A stretch of DNA of 64,000 nt from DASSJM01 sp049587975 (GCA_049587975.1 JBAVEY010000149.1:26764-90763), one strand, 5' to 3'; shown: positions 25,968 to 33,545, numbered from the stretch's first letter. Translations and numbers: made by a program. Notes: generated by a model not told the origin, from the letters alone.

Positions 25968-25973
25968 TAGGCT
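25968..25973 (+). promoter_or_regulatory. -10 hexamer TAGGCT (leaderless)
   Basis: TAGGCT lies 6 nt before GTG 25980 and supports that start. Confidence 0.45.
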
Positions 25974-25979
25974 CCTGCC

Positions 25980-26594
25980 GTGCCGCGGGACCCGTTCGTC
26001 GAGCTCGAGGATGCCCGCAGGAGCGTGCTCGCGGAGGCCGAGCGGTTCGTCGACGAGCTCGAGCCCGCCCTGGGCGAGAGCCTGCGGGCCGGGTTCGCGC
26101 GGCTCAAGGTCGCCCAGGCCGACGCGGCGGGGCGGCTCGGCCAGGAGAGCCAGGCGGCCCTCGAACGTGCGGTGGACCGGGCGATCGATCTCGGCGTGAC
26201 CGAGGTGATCGGGCGGCTGCGCTCGCCCGAGCTCTGGCTGGCGCCGCTCACCGCGCCCGACCTGCCGCCGCGGACCGACCCGGCTCGCCCGCTCGGGATG
26301 CCCGAGTGGGTCGCGCGGCTGGGGCGCTCGGTACGCGAACGCCCATCGCTCGGCGCGCTCGACGACATGTCCAACCGCATCTGGGTCGCGGTCTCCGCGG
26401 CCGCCAAGCCGCTCGATCCGGTGCTCAAGGAGTTCGGGTTCCGGCCGGAGCGCCGGCGTCTGGGCGGGGGCAGCTTCGGCGTGGCGGCGCGGACGTTGCC
26501 ACAGCTCGATCCGAGCGGCGGGCTGGGGCGCCGGTGGAAGCGGTACCGCGCCGCGTACGAACGTCTCGTCGCGCTCGCCGCCGCGGACCTCTAG
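25980..26594 (+). CDS. Conserved-looking protein of unknown function
   Basis: 204 residues, almost entirely helical and charged, rich in Arg, Ala, Leu and Glu. An N-terminal helix (FVELEDARRSVLAEAERFVD) could form a coiled coil. A Pro-rich linker (~90-110) leads to a C-terminal basic part ending GRRWKRYRAAYERLVAL. No signal peptide or membrane segment. I do not recognise a family. It converges with the AsnC gene with a 4-nt overlap of stops. The leaderless promoter and codon bias like its neighbours argue that it is real. Confidence 0.65.
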   Translation: MPRDPFVELEDARRSVLAEAERFVDELEPALGESLRAGFARLKVAQADAAGRLGQESQAALERAVDRAIDLGVTEVIGRLRSPELWLAPLTAPDLPPRTDPARPLGMPEWVARLGRSVRERPSLGALDDMSNRIWVAVSAAAKPLDPVLKEFGFRPERRRLGGGSFGVAARTLPQLDPSGGLGRRWKRYRAAYERLVALAAADL

Positions 26595-27052
26595 GTCGGA
26601 GCGCTCGGACCCGGACCGAGTGGGCGCCCCTCGAACGGCACGGAGAGCACGACCGTCGTCGTGGTGTTCACCTCGGCCTTCTCGCGGAGCGTTCGGATCA
26701 GGTCCTCCAGCGCGGTGGGGGTGCGTACCCGCACCTTCAAGATGTAGTTGGCCTCGCCCGCCACGCTCAGGCAGTCGACGACCTCGGTGAAGTCCCGCAC
26801 GCGTTCGGGCAGGTCGTCGGCCTGCGTGGGATCGAACGGCGTCACGGCGATCAGCGCAGTGACGAACAGCCCGAGCGCCTCGGGGTCGACGATCGCTCGG
26901 TAGCCGCGGATCGCGCCGCTCCGTTCGAGCTTGCGGACGCGGTCGTGGACGGAGGAGGCGGAGAGGCCGGCGCGACGGCCGATGTCGGCATAGGTCGCCC
27001 GGGCGTCCTCTTGGAGCGCCGCGATGATCTCAAGATCGCGCTCGTCCACCAC
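26591..27052 (-). CDS. Lrp/AsnC-family transcriptional regulator
   Basis: 153 residues: an N-terminal helix-turn-helix (DLEIIAALQEDARATYADIG, then SASSVHDRVRKLE as recognition helix) and a C-terminal RAM/effector domain (~65-145). Such proteins assemble as octamers and sense amino acids. GTG 27052 is 6 nt downstream of TACGAT, so leaderless; GTG 27049 is an alternative. It is divergent from the RT-like gene with a GTAC-rich palindromic region between, a likely auto-regulatory operator. Confidence 0.9.
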   Translation of the reverse strand: MVDERDLEIIAALQEDARATYADIGRRAGLSASSVHDRVRKLERSGAIRGYRAIVDPEALGLFVTALIAVTPFDPTQADDLPERVRDFTEVVDCLSVAGEANYILKVRVRTPTALEDLIRTLREKAEVNTTTTVVLSVPFEGRPLGPGPSAPT

Positions 27053-27058
27053 CCGCGT

Positions 27059-27064
27059 ATCGTA
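27059..27064 (-). promoter_or_regulatory. -10 hexamer TACGAT for the asnC-type gene (leaderless)
   Basis: On the minus strand TACGAT lies 6 nt before GTG 27052. Confidence 0.5.
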
Positions 27065-27152
27065 CGGCGCTCCACGTGGCCGAGCCTGTGGAGCCGCGAC
27101 GGCCCACGTCGCGAACCCCGGGGCGGCCGATTCCCGCGAGCCGCTGATCGAT

Positions 27153-27175
27153 GTACAACGTACCGGTAGTACCGG
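27153..27175. promoter_or_regulatory. Palindromic GTAC-rich operator candidate between AsnC and RT-like genes
   Basis: GTAC-AAC-GTAC is followed immediately by the perfect 13-nt palindrome CCGGTA-G-TACCGG (27163-27175). The position fits binding by the divergent AsnC-type regulator. Confidence 0.4.
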
Positions 27176-27210
27176 ACGCGGCTCGACCTCCTCGGAGCCG
27201 GGGAGGACAC

Positions 27211-27888
27211 GTGGTCGCGACGGCGTTGGTTCCGCGCGTGCGGTTCGTCTGCGTCCGACGCGCGGGGGTCGAACGGCGCTTCGCGGTGCTCGACGCCCAG
27301 GCCCGCGAACGCTACGTCGAGCTGGTCGCGGGCGCGGCCGAAGCGATCGAGGCCCTCCTCTCGCCGGCCGTGATCGCGAACCGGGTCGCGTCCTGGCGCC
27401 TGGATCCGCCCGAGCTCCGGCTGCGACCGTGGCGGCTCGAACGCCGGGTGTTCGCCGCGCGGTTGGGGAGCCTCGCCTCGCGGCGGGGCGCCATCGCGTT
27501 CGCCGACGTCCGGCGGTGCTACGCGTCGATCTCGCCCGCGACGGTGGGGCGGACGCTCCAGCTGGCCGGCAGCCCGAACGCGGAGGAGGTCGAGAGGTTC
27601 CTCGCCGAGCTCCAGCCCTTCGGCGTCCGCGGGCTTCCCGTCGGTCCCGACGGGTCGGCCGTGCTCGCGAACGCCGTCCTCGCCCCGGTCGACCGGGCGC
27701 TGCGGGACTCGGGGATCGAACACCTGCGCTGGGTGGACGACGTGGTCCTGCGCGGCACCGACCCGCAGGCCGCCGTGACCGTGTTCCGGCACGCGCTCGC
27801 CGAGCTCGGCCTGCGGCCGAACGAGCGCAAGACCCGACTCGTCCTCGACCCCGCGTCGCTGCGGGGATCGGTGTCCGCCGGGCGGTAA
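27211..27888 (+). CDS. Compact reverse-transcriptase-like protein
   Basis: 225 residues from GTG 27211, which has GGGAGG 4 nt upstream; ATG 27151 would add 20 residues but lacks a ribosome site. Core RT motifs are intact: motif A FADVRRCYASI with Asp99, motif B GLPVGPDGSAVLAN (141-154), motif C RWVDDVV with Asp176-Asp177, and motif D/E region ELGLRPNERKTRL. Motif B with GPxxS resembles Abi/UG-type RTs rather than group II intron RTs. No thumb, maturase, endonuclease or fused partner is present, and the chain ends 17 residues after the KT motif. No retron-like RNA gene is evident nearby. Biological role unknown; defence or repair are possibilities only. Confidence 0.75.
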   Translation: MVATALVPRVRFVCVRRAGVERRFAVLDAQARERYVELVAGAAEAIEALLSPAVIANRVASWRLDPPELRLRPWRLERRVFAARLGSLASRRGAIAFADVRRCYASISPATVGRTLQLAGSPNAEEVERFLAELQPFGVRGLPVGPDGSAVLANAVLAPVDRALRDSGIEHLRWVDDVVLRGTDPQAAVTVFRHALAELGLRPNERKTRLVLDPASLRGSVSAGR

Positions 27889-27920
27889 CCGGGTCGGAGG
27901 GGTCGCGGCGTCGCCTGGGC

Positions 27921-27926
27921 TAAGCT
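27921..27926 (+). promoter_or_regulatory. -10 hexamer TAAGCT for the amidohydrolase (leaderless)
   Basis: TAAGCT lies 9 nt before ATG 27936. Confidence 0.45.
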
Positions 27927-27935
27927 CGCTCGACG

Positions 27936-29447
27936 ATGAAGACGCTGTACCGTGCTTCGCGCGTCCACACTCTCTCCTACCCGGCGTTGGGGGAGTGGGT
28001 GTTGGTCGACGGGCGCCACGTCGAGCGCGTGGGAACGGGCGACATCCCGGGGGCCGACCGCGTCGTTGACCTGCCCGGGACGACGATCCTGCCCGGCTTC
28101 ATCGACACCCACGTTCACCTCACGGGCACCGGCGTGCACCACCAGGCGCCCGAGCTCGGTTCGGTGTCCTCGGCCGCGGATCTGCTCGCCGCCGTGCGCG
28201 AGATCGCGGCGGGCCGACAGGGCCCGGTCTACCTCCACGGCTGGGACGAATCGGGGTGGCCGGATCGCACCCTGCCGACGCTCCATGAGCTGGATGCGGT
28301 GACCGACCGGCCCCTGGGGCTCTCGCGCGTCGACGGGCACCTGGTCCTCGTCAACACCGCGGCCCTGCAGGCGACCGAAGCGGGCCGTGAGCGCGGGGTC
28401 GAGACCGACGCCGCCGGCGCGCCGGACGGGCGGCTCACCGCCGCGGCGGGGCAGGTCGCGAAGCGATGGTTCTCGACCAACCTGTCCGAGCACGACGTGG
28501 AGGAGCTGCAGCTGGAAGGCGCGAGCCTGGCCGTCGCGCACGGTGTCACGACGATCCACGAGATGTCGATGCCGGCCGATCGCGGCATGCGCGACCTCGA
28601 GATCCTCCTCGCGCACCGCACCCGGCTGCCCCTCGACGTAGTGAGCTACGTCGCGACGACGGACCTGTCCACGGTGATGGATCTCGGACTGCCTCGGATC
28701 GGCGGGGACCTTCCCGTGGACGGCTCGATCGGGGCCCGGACGGCGTTCGTGTCCGGAGGGTTCGTCGACCGGGACGGCGGTCCCCGCGGATACTTCGGGG
28801 ACGACGAGCTCGCCCAGTTCTTTCACGACGGCCATCTCGCCGGGCTGCAGGTCGGCGTCCACGCGATCGGTGATGCCGCGGTCGAACAGGTCGTCGGGAC
28901 ATGGGAGCGGGTGTATCAGTCGCTCGACTCGCGGCAGCGTCGGCACTTCCGGGCCCGACGCCATCGCATCGAGCACTTCGAGATGGCGAGCCTCGACGTG
29001 ATCGAGCGCGCCGCGATGCTCGGCCTCGCGATCAGCGTGCAACCGACGTTCGACGCCCGGTGGGGCTTTCCCGGCAGCCTGTACGAACAGAGCCTGGGCC
29101 CCGATCGGGCCGCGTCGATGAACCGCTTCCGTGACCTCCTCAGCCGCGGGATGGAGCTCGGAGCGGGCTCGGACTCGCCGATCACCACGATCGACCCGCT
29201 CGTGGGCGTGTCGGCGTTCGAGGGTCACCATGACCCGTCGCAGCGGCTCGGTCGGGAGGAAGCGGTGCGGGTGTTCACCCTGGGGAGCGCCCGGCTCGCG
29301 CATCAGGAAGACAAGAAGGGGAGCCTGGAGCCGGGCAAGCACGCGGACTTCGCCGTGTACGAGGTCGACCCGCTCGAGACACCCTCGCTCGAGGGCCTGC
29401 GACCGATCCTCACGGTGAGCCTCGGTCGCGACGTGTACGCCGCGTGA
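27936..29447 (+). CDS. YtcJ-like metal-dependent amidohydrolase
   Basis: 503 residues of the amidohydrolase-3 family: an N-terminal beta sandwich, metal motif GFIDTHVHL (~residues 54-62), further barrel His residues in VGVHAIGDAA and HRIEHFEM, and the metal Asp region GAGSDSPITT. The C-terminus closes with the usual SLEPGKHADFAVYEVDP. The predicted activity is hydrolysis of an amide or imide bond; the substrate is unknown. Many family members are annotated exoenzyme-like, but no signal peptide is seen here, so it is cytoplasmic. Confidence 0.9.
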   Translation: MKTLYRASRVHTLSYPALGEWVLVDGRHVERVGTGDIPGADRVVDLPGTTILPGFIDTHVHLTGTGVHHQAPELGSVSSAADLLAAVREIAAGRQGPVYLHGWDESGWPDRTLPTLHELDAVTDRPLGLSRVDGHLVLVNTAALQATEAGRERGVETDAAGAPDGRLTAAAGQVAKRWFSTNLSEHDVEELQLEGASLAVAHGVTTIHEMSMPADRGMRDLEILLAHRTRLPLDVVSYVATTDLSTVMDLGLPRIGGDLPVDGSIGARTAFVSGGFVDRDGGPRGYFGDDELAQFFHDGHLAGLQVGVHAIGDAAVEQVVGTWERVYQSLDSRQRRHFRARRHRIEHFEMASLDVIERAAMLGLAISVQPTFDARWGFPGSLYEQSLGPDRAASMNRFRDLLSRGMELGAGSDSPITTIDPLVGVSAFEGHHDPSQRLGREEAVRVFTLGSARLAHQEDKKGSLEPGKHADFAVYEVDPLETPSLEGLRPILTVSLGRDVYAA

Positions 29448-29458
29448 CACCAGCGCGT

Positions 29459-29486
29459 TTGACACGGCGGTGTCCCGGCGTAGTAT
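29459..29486 (+). promoter_or_regulatory. Strong sigma70-type promoter TTGACA-N16-TAGTAT
   Basis: A perfect -35 (29459-29464) and a good -10 (29481-29486) with a 16-nt spacer, 12 nt after the amidohydrolase stop. The predicted start is near 29493. No long coding frame follows; the transcript would begin with a strongly structured region. Confidence 0.7.
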
Positions 29487-29492
29487 CCGGCG

Positions 29493-29640
29493 TTGCGTCG
29501 GCCGCTCCGGCGGTGGGCGCATGGAGGACCCAAGAGGCTGAGTAGAGAACGCGGCGCCCCGGCGCCGCGGCCCCAAAGGTCTCTTGGGTCCTCATCTCGT
29601 GCCAACCCGACGATCTCCTCCCGCCGACGAGCACGACCCG
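29493..29640 (+). ncRNA. Candidate structured non-coding RNA or long leader
   Basis: Downstream of the best promoter in the window. Stems visible by eye: 29495-29501 with 29633-29639 (7 bp closing stem), 29516-29520 with 29599-29603 (5 bp), a perfect 13-bp stem 29524-29536/29581-29593 (left arm gaggacccaagag), and an apical 8-bp palindromic hairpin at 29551-29568. Between closing stem and apical stem lies a large open bubble. This outline recalls 6S RNA, but no sequence signature of 6S, tmRNA, SRP or RNase P RNA is seen. A second promoter for the next gene follows, so this stretch may be an independent transcript. Confidence 0.5.
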
Positions 29641-29700
29641 TGCCTGATGGTGAGCCGTGCGACCTAGCTCGGTTCGGCGGCCGCGACGGGAATGAATCGG

Positions 29701-29726
29701 CTCCGCGCGGCGTTGTGGCCGCGGAG
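29701..29726 (+). other. Hairpin before the DUF4193 promoter
   Basis: A 7-bp GC stem (CTCCGCG with CGCGGAG-type arms, loop about 12 nt) without a T-tract; possibly the 3' boundary of the upstream RNA. Confidence 0.3.
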
Positions 29727-29729
29727 CAC

Positions 29730-29757
29730 TTGCCAGGAAGATGCGCGGCAGTACAAT
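29730..29757 (+). promoter_or_regulatory. Promoter TTGCCA-N16-TACAAT for the DUF4193 gene
   Basis: A -35-like TTGCCA (29730-29735) and a good -10 TACAAT (29752-29757); predicted start near 29763, about 20 nt before GTG 29784. Confidence 0.6.
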
Positions 29758-29783
29758 CCCCCGGCCGAAAAGAGGGACCGCAG

Positions 29784-30137
29784 GTGGAAGACCTCGAGGA
29801 CACGCTCGAAGACGAAGAGGTCGACGAGGAGGGTGCCGAGCCCGACACCGCGGACGAGGACGCCCCGGCGACCCCGCCGGCGGCCGCGGCGGCCGGCGAC
29901 GAGGACGTGGAATCGATCCAGGACATCCTCGTCAAGCAGGAGGCTCGCTCCGAGGAAGCCGAGGAGACCGAGGAGGAATCGGTCCTGACGCTGTCGCGTG
30001 AGGAGCGCCTCGAGCCCCTCGCTGTCAAAGTCGTGCCCCCCCAGCCGACCGAGTTCATCTGCTCCAACTGCTACCTGGTCAAGCACCGGAGCCAGCTGAA
30101 GGACAAGGCGAAGATGCTCTGCCGGGATTGCGCCTGA
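29784..30137 (+). CDS. DUF4193-type acidic zinc-ribbon protein
   Basis: 117 residues. The N-terminal ~80 are very acidic (many Glu/Asp, Ala/Pro linker) and the C-terminal ~30 form a zinc ribbon with Cys93, Cys96, Cys113 and Cys116 in FICSNCYLVKHRSQL ... CRDCA. The C-terminus matches the actinobacterial DUF4193 family; function unknown. GTG 29784 has GAGGGA upstream at good spacing; the longer open frame upstream covers the structured RNA and is rejected. Its end overlaps lnt-ppm1 by 10 nt. Confidence 0.85.
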   Translation: MEDLEDTLEDEEVDEEGAEPDTADEDAPATPPAAAAAGDEDVESIQDILVKQEARSEEAEETEEESVLTLSREERLEPLAVKVVPPQPTEFICSNCYLVKHRSQLKDKAKMLCRDCA

Positions 30138-32371
30138 GCCCCAGCGGGCTCCGGCTCCCGTACGCCATCCTGATCGCCGCGGCTGCGGGCGCGGTCTTGT
30201 CCCTCGCCTTCCCGCCGGCGGGGATCTGGCCGCTGGTGTTCGTCGCCCCGATCCCGCTGCTCTGGCTCGTGCGTGGCTCGCGACCCGGTCGGGCGGCCCT
30301 CTGCGGGTTCGCGTTCGGCTTCGTGTACTTCGGCGCGCTCCTGTACTGGATCCTTCTGTTCGGCGAACTCGGATGGGCCTCCCTGGTCATGATGTCGGCC
30401 GGGTTCATGGCGGCCTTCGGCGCCCTGGCGCCCGCCGTGTGGCATCGGGACCACCCGCTGCTGGGCACCCTGGGACTCGCGAGCCTGTGGACCATCATCG
30501 AGTGGCTCCGGGGGATGATCCCGCTCGGCGGGTTCGGCTGGGGACAGCTCGGGGTGACCCAGGTGGATGCGCCGGCGCTGCCGCTCGCGTCGATCGGCGG
30601 GGTCTGGGCGCTGTCGTTCTGCGTGATCATGGTGTCGGGCTTGCTGCTGCTCGCGGCGGAGCGGTGGGGGGGCGGTCGCCGGTCGAGAGCGCTCGCGTTC
30701 GCGGGGTGTGCGATCGCCCTGGCCGTCGTTCCCGCGGCCATCCCCGTACCGGTCGCGAACGGGCGCGACATCGACGTCGCGACCATCCAGGTCGACGTCG
30801 GGTCGGTCCAGGACCTCGTCGGTGCCGAGGAGGACCTGGCCGTCGCACGGCTGAACATCGACCGGCACCTCGCGCTCGCGCAGGACCCGCCAGACCTGGT
30901 CGTGTGGGGGGAGGGCGCCCTGGATCCCGGGGTGACGAACGATCCGGCGGCGATGGGGGAGGTGAGCGACGCGGTCGCCTCGGTCGGAGCGCCCACGATC
31001 GCCGGAGCCGTGATCGACGACCCTGACGGCACGGAGCACACGGCCACGCTTGCCTTCGACGGGACCGGCGCGGTCGTGGATCGCTACGAGAAGGTGAAGC
31101 TGGTCCCGTTCGGCGAGTACGTGCCCTTCCGGGACGAGCTCGGCTGGATCTCGGCGATCGACCAGATCCCGGTGGACCGGACGCCGGGCGACGCGGTCAC
31201 GCTGATCTCGCTGCCGGGCCTCCCCCCGATCGGGACCCCCATCTGCTACGAGAACAGCTTCCCCTCGATCGACAGGGAGATGACGCGCGAGGGCGCCGGT
31301 TTCCTGACGGTCGTGATCAACAACGCCTCGTACGGACGCACGGCCGCGTCCGAGCAACACCTGCAGATGAGCCGGCTCCGGGCGGTGGAGAACGCGCGAT
31401 GGGTGGTGCACGCGGCGGTCTCGGGCATCAGCGCCTTCATCGACGAGGAGGGCCACGTCGTGGATTCGCGTGGCCTGTTCGAACCGGCCACCATGCGGGC
31501 GATGGTCCGTACGTCGGATCGCCGAACCGTCTACACGCGGCTGGGGGACTGGGTGCCATGGGGCTCGGTCCTGCTGGTCCTCGGCCTCCTCGCGCTCCCA
31601 CGGGGACGGCGAGGGCCCCTCCGGCGACCGGGGCCGCTGCCCGAGCGCCCGAGGACCCTGGTCATCCTCCCCACCTACAACGAGCGCGCCACGATCGAGG
31701 CCGTGCTCGACGGGCTCGCCGCCGTGGGGCCCGAACTGGACGTCCTCGTGGTCGACGACGGTTCTCCCGACGGCACGGGCGAGGTCGTCCGGACGCGCTC
31801 GGGGTCCGATCCGCACGTCCATCTGGTCGAGCGGCCACGCAAGTCCGGGCTCGCGAGCGCGTACGCGGTCGGGTTCGAACGCGCGATCTCGCAGGGGTAC
31901 GACCTGGCCGTCGAGATGGACTCGGACCTGTCGCACCGGCCCCAGGAGCTGTCGAGGCTCCTGGAAGCCGCGGGACGGCACCACCTGGTGATCGGGAGCC
32001 GGTATGTCCCGGGCGGCTCGGTCACGAACTGGAGCCGATCCCGCCTGGCGCTCTCGAGAGCCGGGAACCTCTACACGAGGTTCTGCCTGGGGTTCGGCAT
32101 CCACGACGCCACGAGCGGATTCCGCGTCTATCGGCGCGAGGCGCTCGAGGAGGTCGCCGCGGCCCCGATCCGCTCGGACGGCTACGGCTTCCAGATCGAG
32201 CTCGTCTACCGCGCGTGGAACCGCGGCCTGTCGGTCGGCGAGGCGCCCATCTCGTTCAGAGAGCGTGAGCACGGCCAGTCGAAGATCAGCCGTCGCATCG
32301 TGGTGGAGGCGCTCTGGCTCGTCACCCTGTGGGGCTTGCGGGCCCGGTTCCGGCCCCCGCCGGAGCTCTGA
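30128..32371 (+). CDS. Fusion of apolipoprotein N-acyltransferase (Lnt) and polyprenol-phosphate mannosyltransferase (Ppm1)
   Basis: 747 residues. Residues ~1-210 are multi-spanning membrane helices and ~215-480 the nitrilase-like domain of Lnt, with triad Glu262 (VVWGEGALDPG), Lys322 (YEKVKLVPFGEY) and Cys373 (TPICYENS). After a final helix (~478-495), residues ~515-747 form a GT2 domain with VVDDGSPDGTGEV and EMDSDLSHRP, matching polyprenol-phosphate-mannose synthases. The same two-domain fusion is known from M. tuberculosis Ppm1. It links lipoprotein N-acylation to mannosyl donor supply. TTG 30128 overlaps the DUF4193 gene, implying coupling. Confidence 0.9.
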   Translation: MRLSPSGLRLPYAILIAAAAGAVLSLAFPPAGIWPLVFVAPIPLLWLVRGSRPGRAALCGFAFGFVYFGALLYWILLFGELGWASLVMMSAGFMAAFGALAPAVWHRDHPLLGTLGLASLWTIIEWLRGMIPLGGFGWGQLGVTQVDAPALPLASIGGVWALSFCVIMVSGLLLLAAERWGGGRRSRALAFAGCAIALAVVPAAIPVPVANGRDIDVATIQVDVGSVQDLVGAEEDLAVARLNIDRHLALAQDPPDLVVWGEGALDPGVTNDPAAMGEVSDAVASVGAPTIAGAVIDDPDGTEHTATLAFDGTGAVVDRYEKVKLVPFGEYVPFRDELGWISAIDQIPVDRTPGDAVTLISLPGLPPIGTPICYENSFPSIDREMTREGAGFLTVVINNASYGRTAASEQHLQMSRLRAVENARWVVHAAVSGISAFIDEEGHVVDSRGLFEPATMRAMVRTSDRRTVYTRLGDWVPWGSVLLVLGLLALPRGRRGPLRRPGPLPERPRTLVILPTYNERATIEAVLDGLAAVGPELDVLVVDDGSPDGTGEVVRTRSGSDPHVHLVERPRKSGLASAYAVGFERAISQGYDLAVEMDSDLSHRPQELSRLLEAAGRHHLVIGSRYVPGGSVTNWSRSRLALSRAGNLYTRFCLGFGIHDATSGFRVYRREALEEVAAAPIRSDGYGFQIELVYRAWNRGLSVGEAPISFREREHGQSKISRRIVVEALWLVTLWGLRARFRPPPEL

Positions 32372-32393
32372 TTCCACCAGGCGAGACGCCGGG

Positions 32394-32403
32394 AACGTAC
32401 GTT
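32394..32403. repeat. Palindrome AACGTACGTT after lnt-ppm1
   Basis: A perfect 10-nt palindrome in an unusually AT-rich patch just downstream of the stop; possibly a protein-binding site. Confidence 0.3.
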
Positions 32404-32491
32404 ATGACAAGTTCATTGTTATCCTCACACTCACCCACCCCGATCTACCAACCCAACCCCTCGGCCAAGGCCCAACCGACCCCCGTCCGGG

Positions 32492-32519
32492 TTGCCCTTC
32501 GAGGCAGTGGCCCTACACT
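32492..32519 (+). promoter_or_regulatory. Candidate promoter TTGCCC-N16-TACACT for the surface-protein gene
   Basis: Predicted start about 32526, giving a ~160-nt leader before ATG 32688. Confidence 0.45.
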
Positions 32520-32525
32520 CTGCGC

Positions 32526-32687
32526 GTCCAGCCTGGGGCGGCTGTGGCGTACATCGAAGGGCTTACGACACGCACCGACCTTCGGCCGATGATGTAGCCC
32601 AAACCGGGGTCGTACCATCGCCATGACGGGGACCCGAGGTGTCCCCCGGTTGTTTCAACCGACAACGGCTAAGGGGAGGTACGACAC
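32526..32687 (+). promoter_or_regulatory. Long structured 5' leader of the surface protein
   Basis: The gene-free stretch 32372-32687 holds a palindrome, a promoter and this leader. Two adjacent hairpins are clear: 32628-32633/32641-32646 (6 bp, GGGGAC arm) and 32647-32652/32656-32661 (6 bp, CGGTTG arm). The ribosome site AGGGGAGG (about 32671-32678) follows. It could be a regulated leader; I could not match it to a named riboswitch. Confidence 0.4.
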
Positions 32688-33401
32688 ATGAACCGCGAGC
32701 AGGAACGTGTCAAACGGAGCAGGCGCCTCACGACGGCCGGGTTGATCGGCGTGACCGCCGGGACGCTTCTCATGATGGCCTGGGCAGTATTCCCCAATGC
32801 CGCGTTCGCGGACGACACCTTCACATGGGGGGGCCAGGGCTTCCCGAACGCGACGTGCGACGCCGCGACCGCTCAGACCATGCTGTGGATCTTCAACGAC
32901 AACGGGTCGGCGGTTCCGACGTCGCTCACGATCAACGGCCAGGTGCAGAGCGGTTCGTGGGTGCAGAAAGGCGGCGGGACGCACCAGTTCATCGCGACCG
33001 TGAACGGGACGAACTTCCCGCCGACGACGGCGTCGGTCACCTTCACCGGTAGCCTGGGTTCGAACACGGTGCTGACCCTATCGGGATGCAATGAGGGGCA
33101 GACGACGACCACGCCACCGACGACGACCACGCCACCGACGACGACCACGCCACCTGGTGGAACCACAACCACCACCACCACCACTAGCCCGACCGTCGCT
33201 CCGACGACGGTGCGGCCGAGCAAGAGCGACACCGAAACCGTGTCCCCCACAACGGTCCGGCCGGGCAAACTCGCCTTCACCGGGTTTGAGGACGTCGTGC
33301 CGATCGGGACGCTGGCCCTCACGCTCATGACGACGGGCTCCGGGCTTCTGTGGGCGGGCGCTCGCCGCCGCCGCTCGAACGACTCGGAGGACGACAGCTA
33401 G
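32688..33401 (+). CDS. Secreted surface protein with LAFTG sorting signal
   Basis: 237 residues: signal peptide 1-41 (basic start, hydrophobic core, likely cleavage after AFA), a small globular domain (42-135) with a Cys pair (Cys57, Cys134), a Thr/Pro stalk (139-175), two TVRPxK repeats, then LAFTG (195-199), a hydrophobic segment and RRRR. This is the layout of a sortase-anchored protein; LAxTG signals are used by class E sortases of actinobacteria. No sortase gene lies in the window. No binding or enzyme motif is seen. A strong terminator follows. Confidence 0.8.
   Translation: MNREQERVKRSRRLTTAGLIGVTAGTLLMMAWAVFPNAAFADDTFTWGGQGFPNATCDAATAQTMLWIFNDNGSAVPTSLTINGQVQSGSWVQKGGGTHQFIATVNGTNFPPTTASVTFTGSLGSNTVLTLSGCNEGQTTTTPPTTTTPPTTTTPPGGTTTTTTTTSPTVAPTTVRPSKSDTETVSPTTVRPGKLAFTGFEDVVPIGTLALTLMTTGSGLLWAGARRRRSNDSEDDS
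33101..33154 (+). repeat. Three perfect 18-bp tandem repeats in the stalk of the surface protein
   Basis: Identical units beginning GACGACGACCACGCCACC at 33101, 33119 and 33137 encode TTTTPP-type repeats. The copy number may vary between strains. Confidence 0.9.
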
Positions 33402-33424
33402 GTCAGTCAGGTTGGGAGGAGCAA

Positions 33425-33459
33425 CGAAGGGGCCTCGATGAACGATCGAGGCCCCTTCG
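33425..33459 (+). terminator. Rho-independent terminator
   Basis: A perfect 15-bp stem (33425-33439/33445-33459) with a 5-nt loop, followed by ATTTGTGATT, 24 nt after the surface-protein stop. It is the clearest terminator in the window. Confidence 0.85.
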
Positions 33460-33500
33460 ATTTGTGATTCCCCCTCCGTGCAGTCTGAGGGAGATGGCGA

Positions 33501-33528
33501 GAAGACCCGGGGGTTGCCCCGGGTCTTC
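33501..33528. terminator. Second terminator hairpin, probably for the minus-strand CAP gene
   Basis: A perfect 12-bp stem (33501-33512/33517-33528) with loop GTTG, 17 nt beyond the CAP gene stop on the minus strand. The T-tract is poor on both strands. Confidence 0.6.
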
Positions 33529-33545
33529 TCCAGGTCTCCAGACTC

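Noticed and set aside
27053..27935. Retron or diversity-generating element around the RT-like gene
   Set aside because: There is no room or repeat structure for an msr/msd RNA, and no template/variable repeats were seen.
29521..29541. Six-codon leader peptide (ATG at 29521)
   Set aside because: No ribosome site precedes it and the ATG lies at the foot of the 13-bp stem; probably chance.
29493..29640. Identity as tmRNA, SRP RNA or RNase P RNA
   Set aside because: None of the hallmark conserved strings of those RNAs was found in the sequence.
33101..33154. CRISPR-like repeats
   Set aside because: The 18-bp units are contiguous, in frame and code for a Thr-Pro stalk; there are no spacers.
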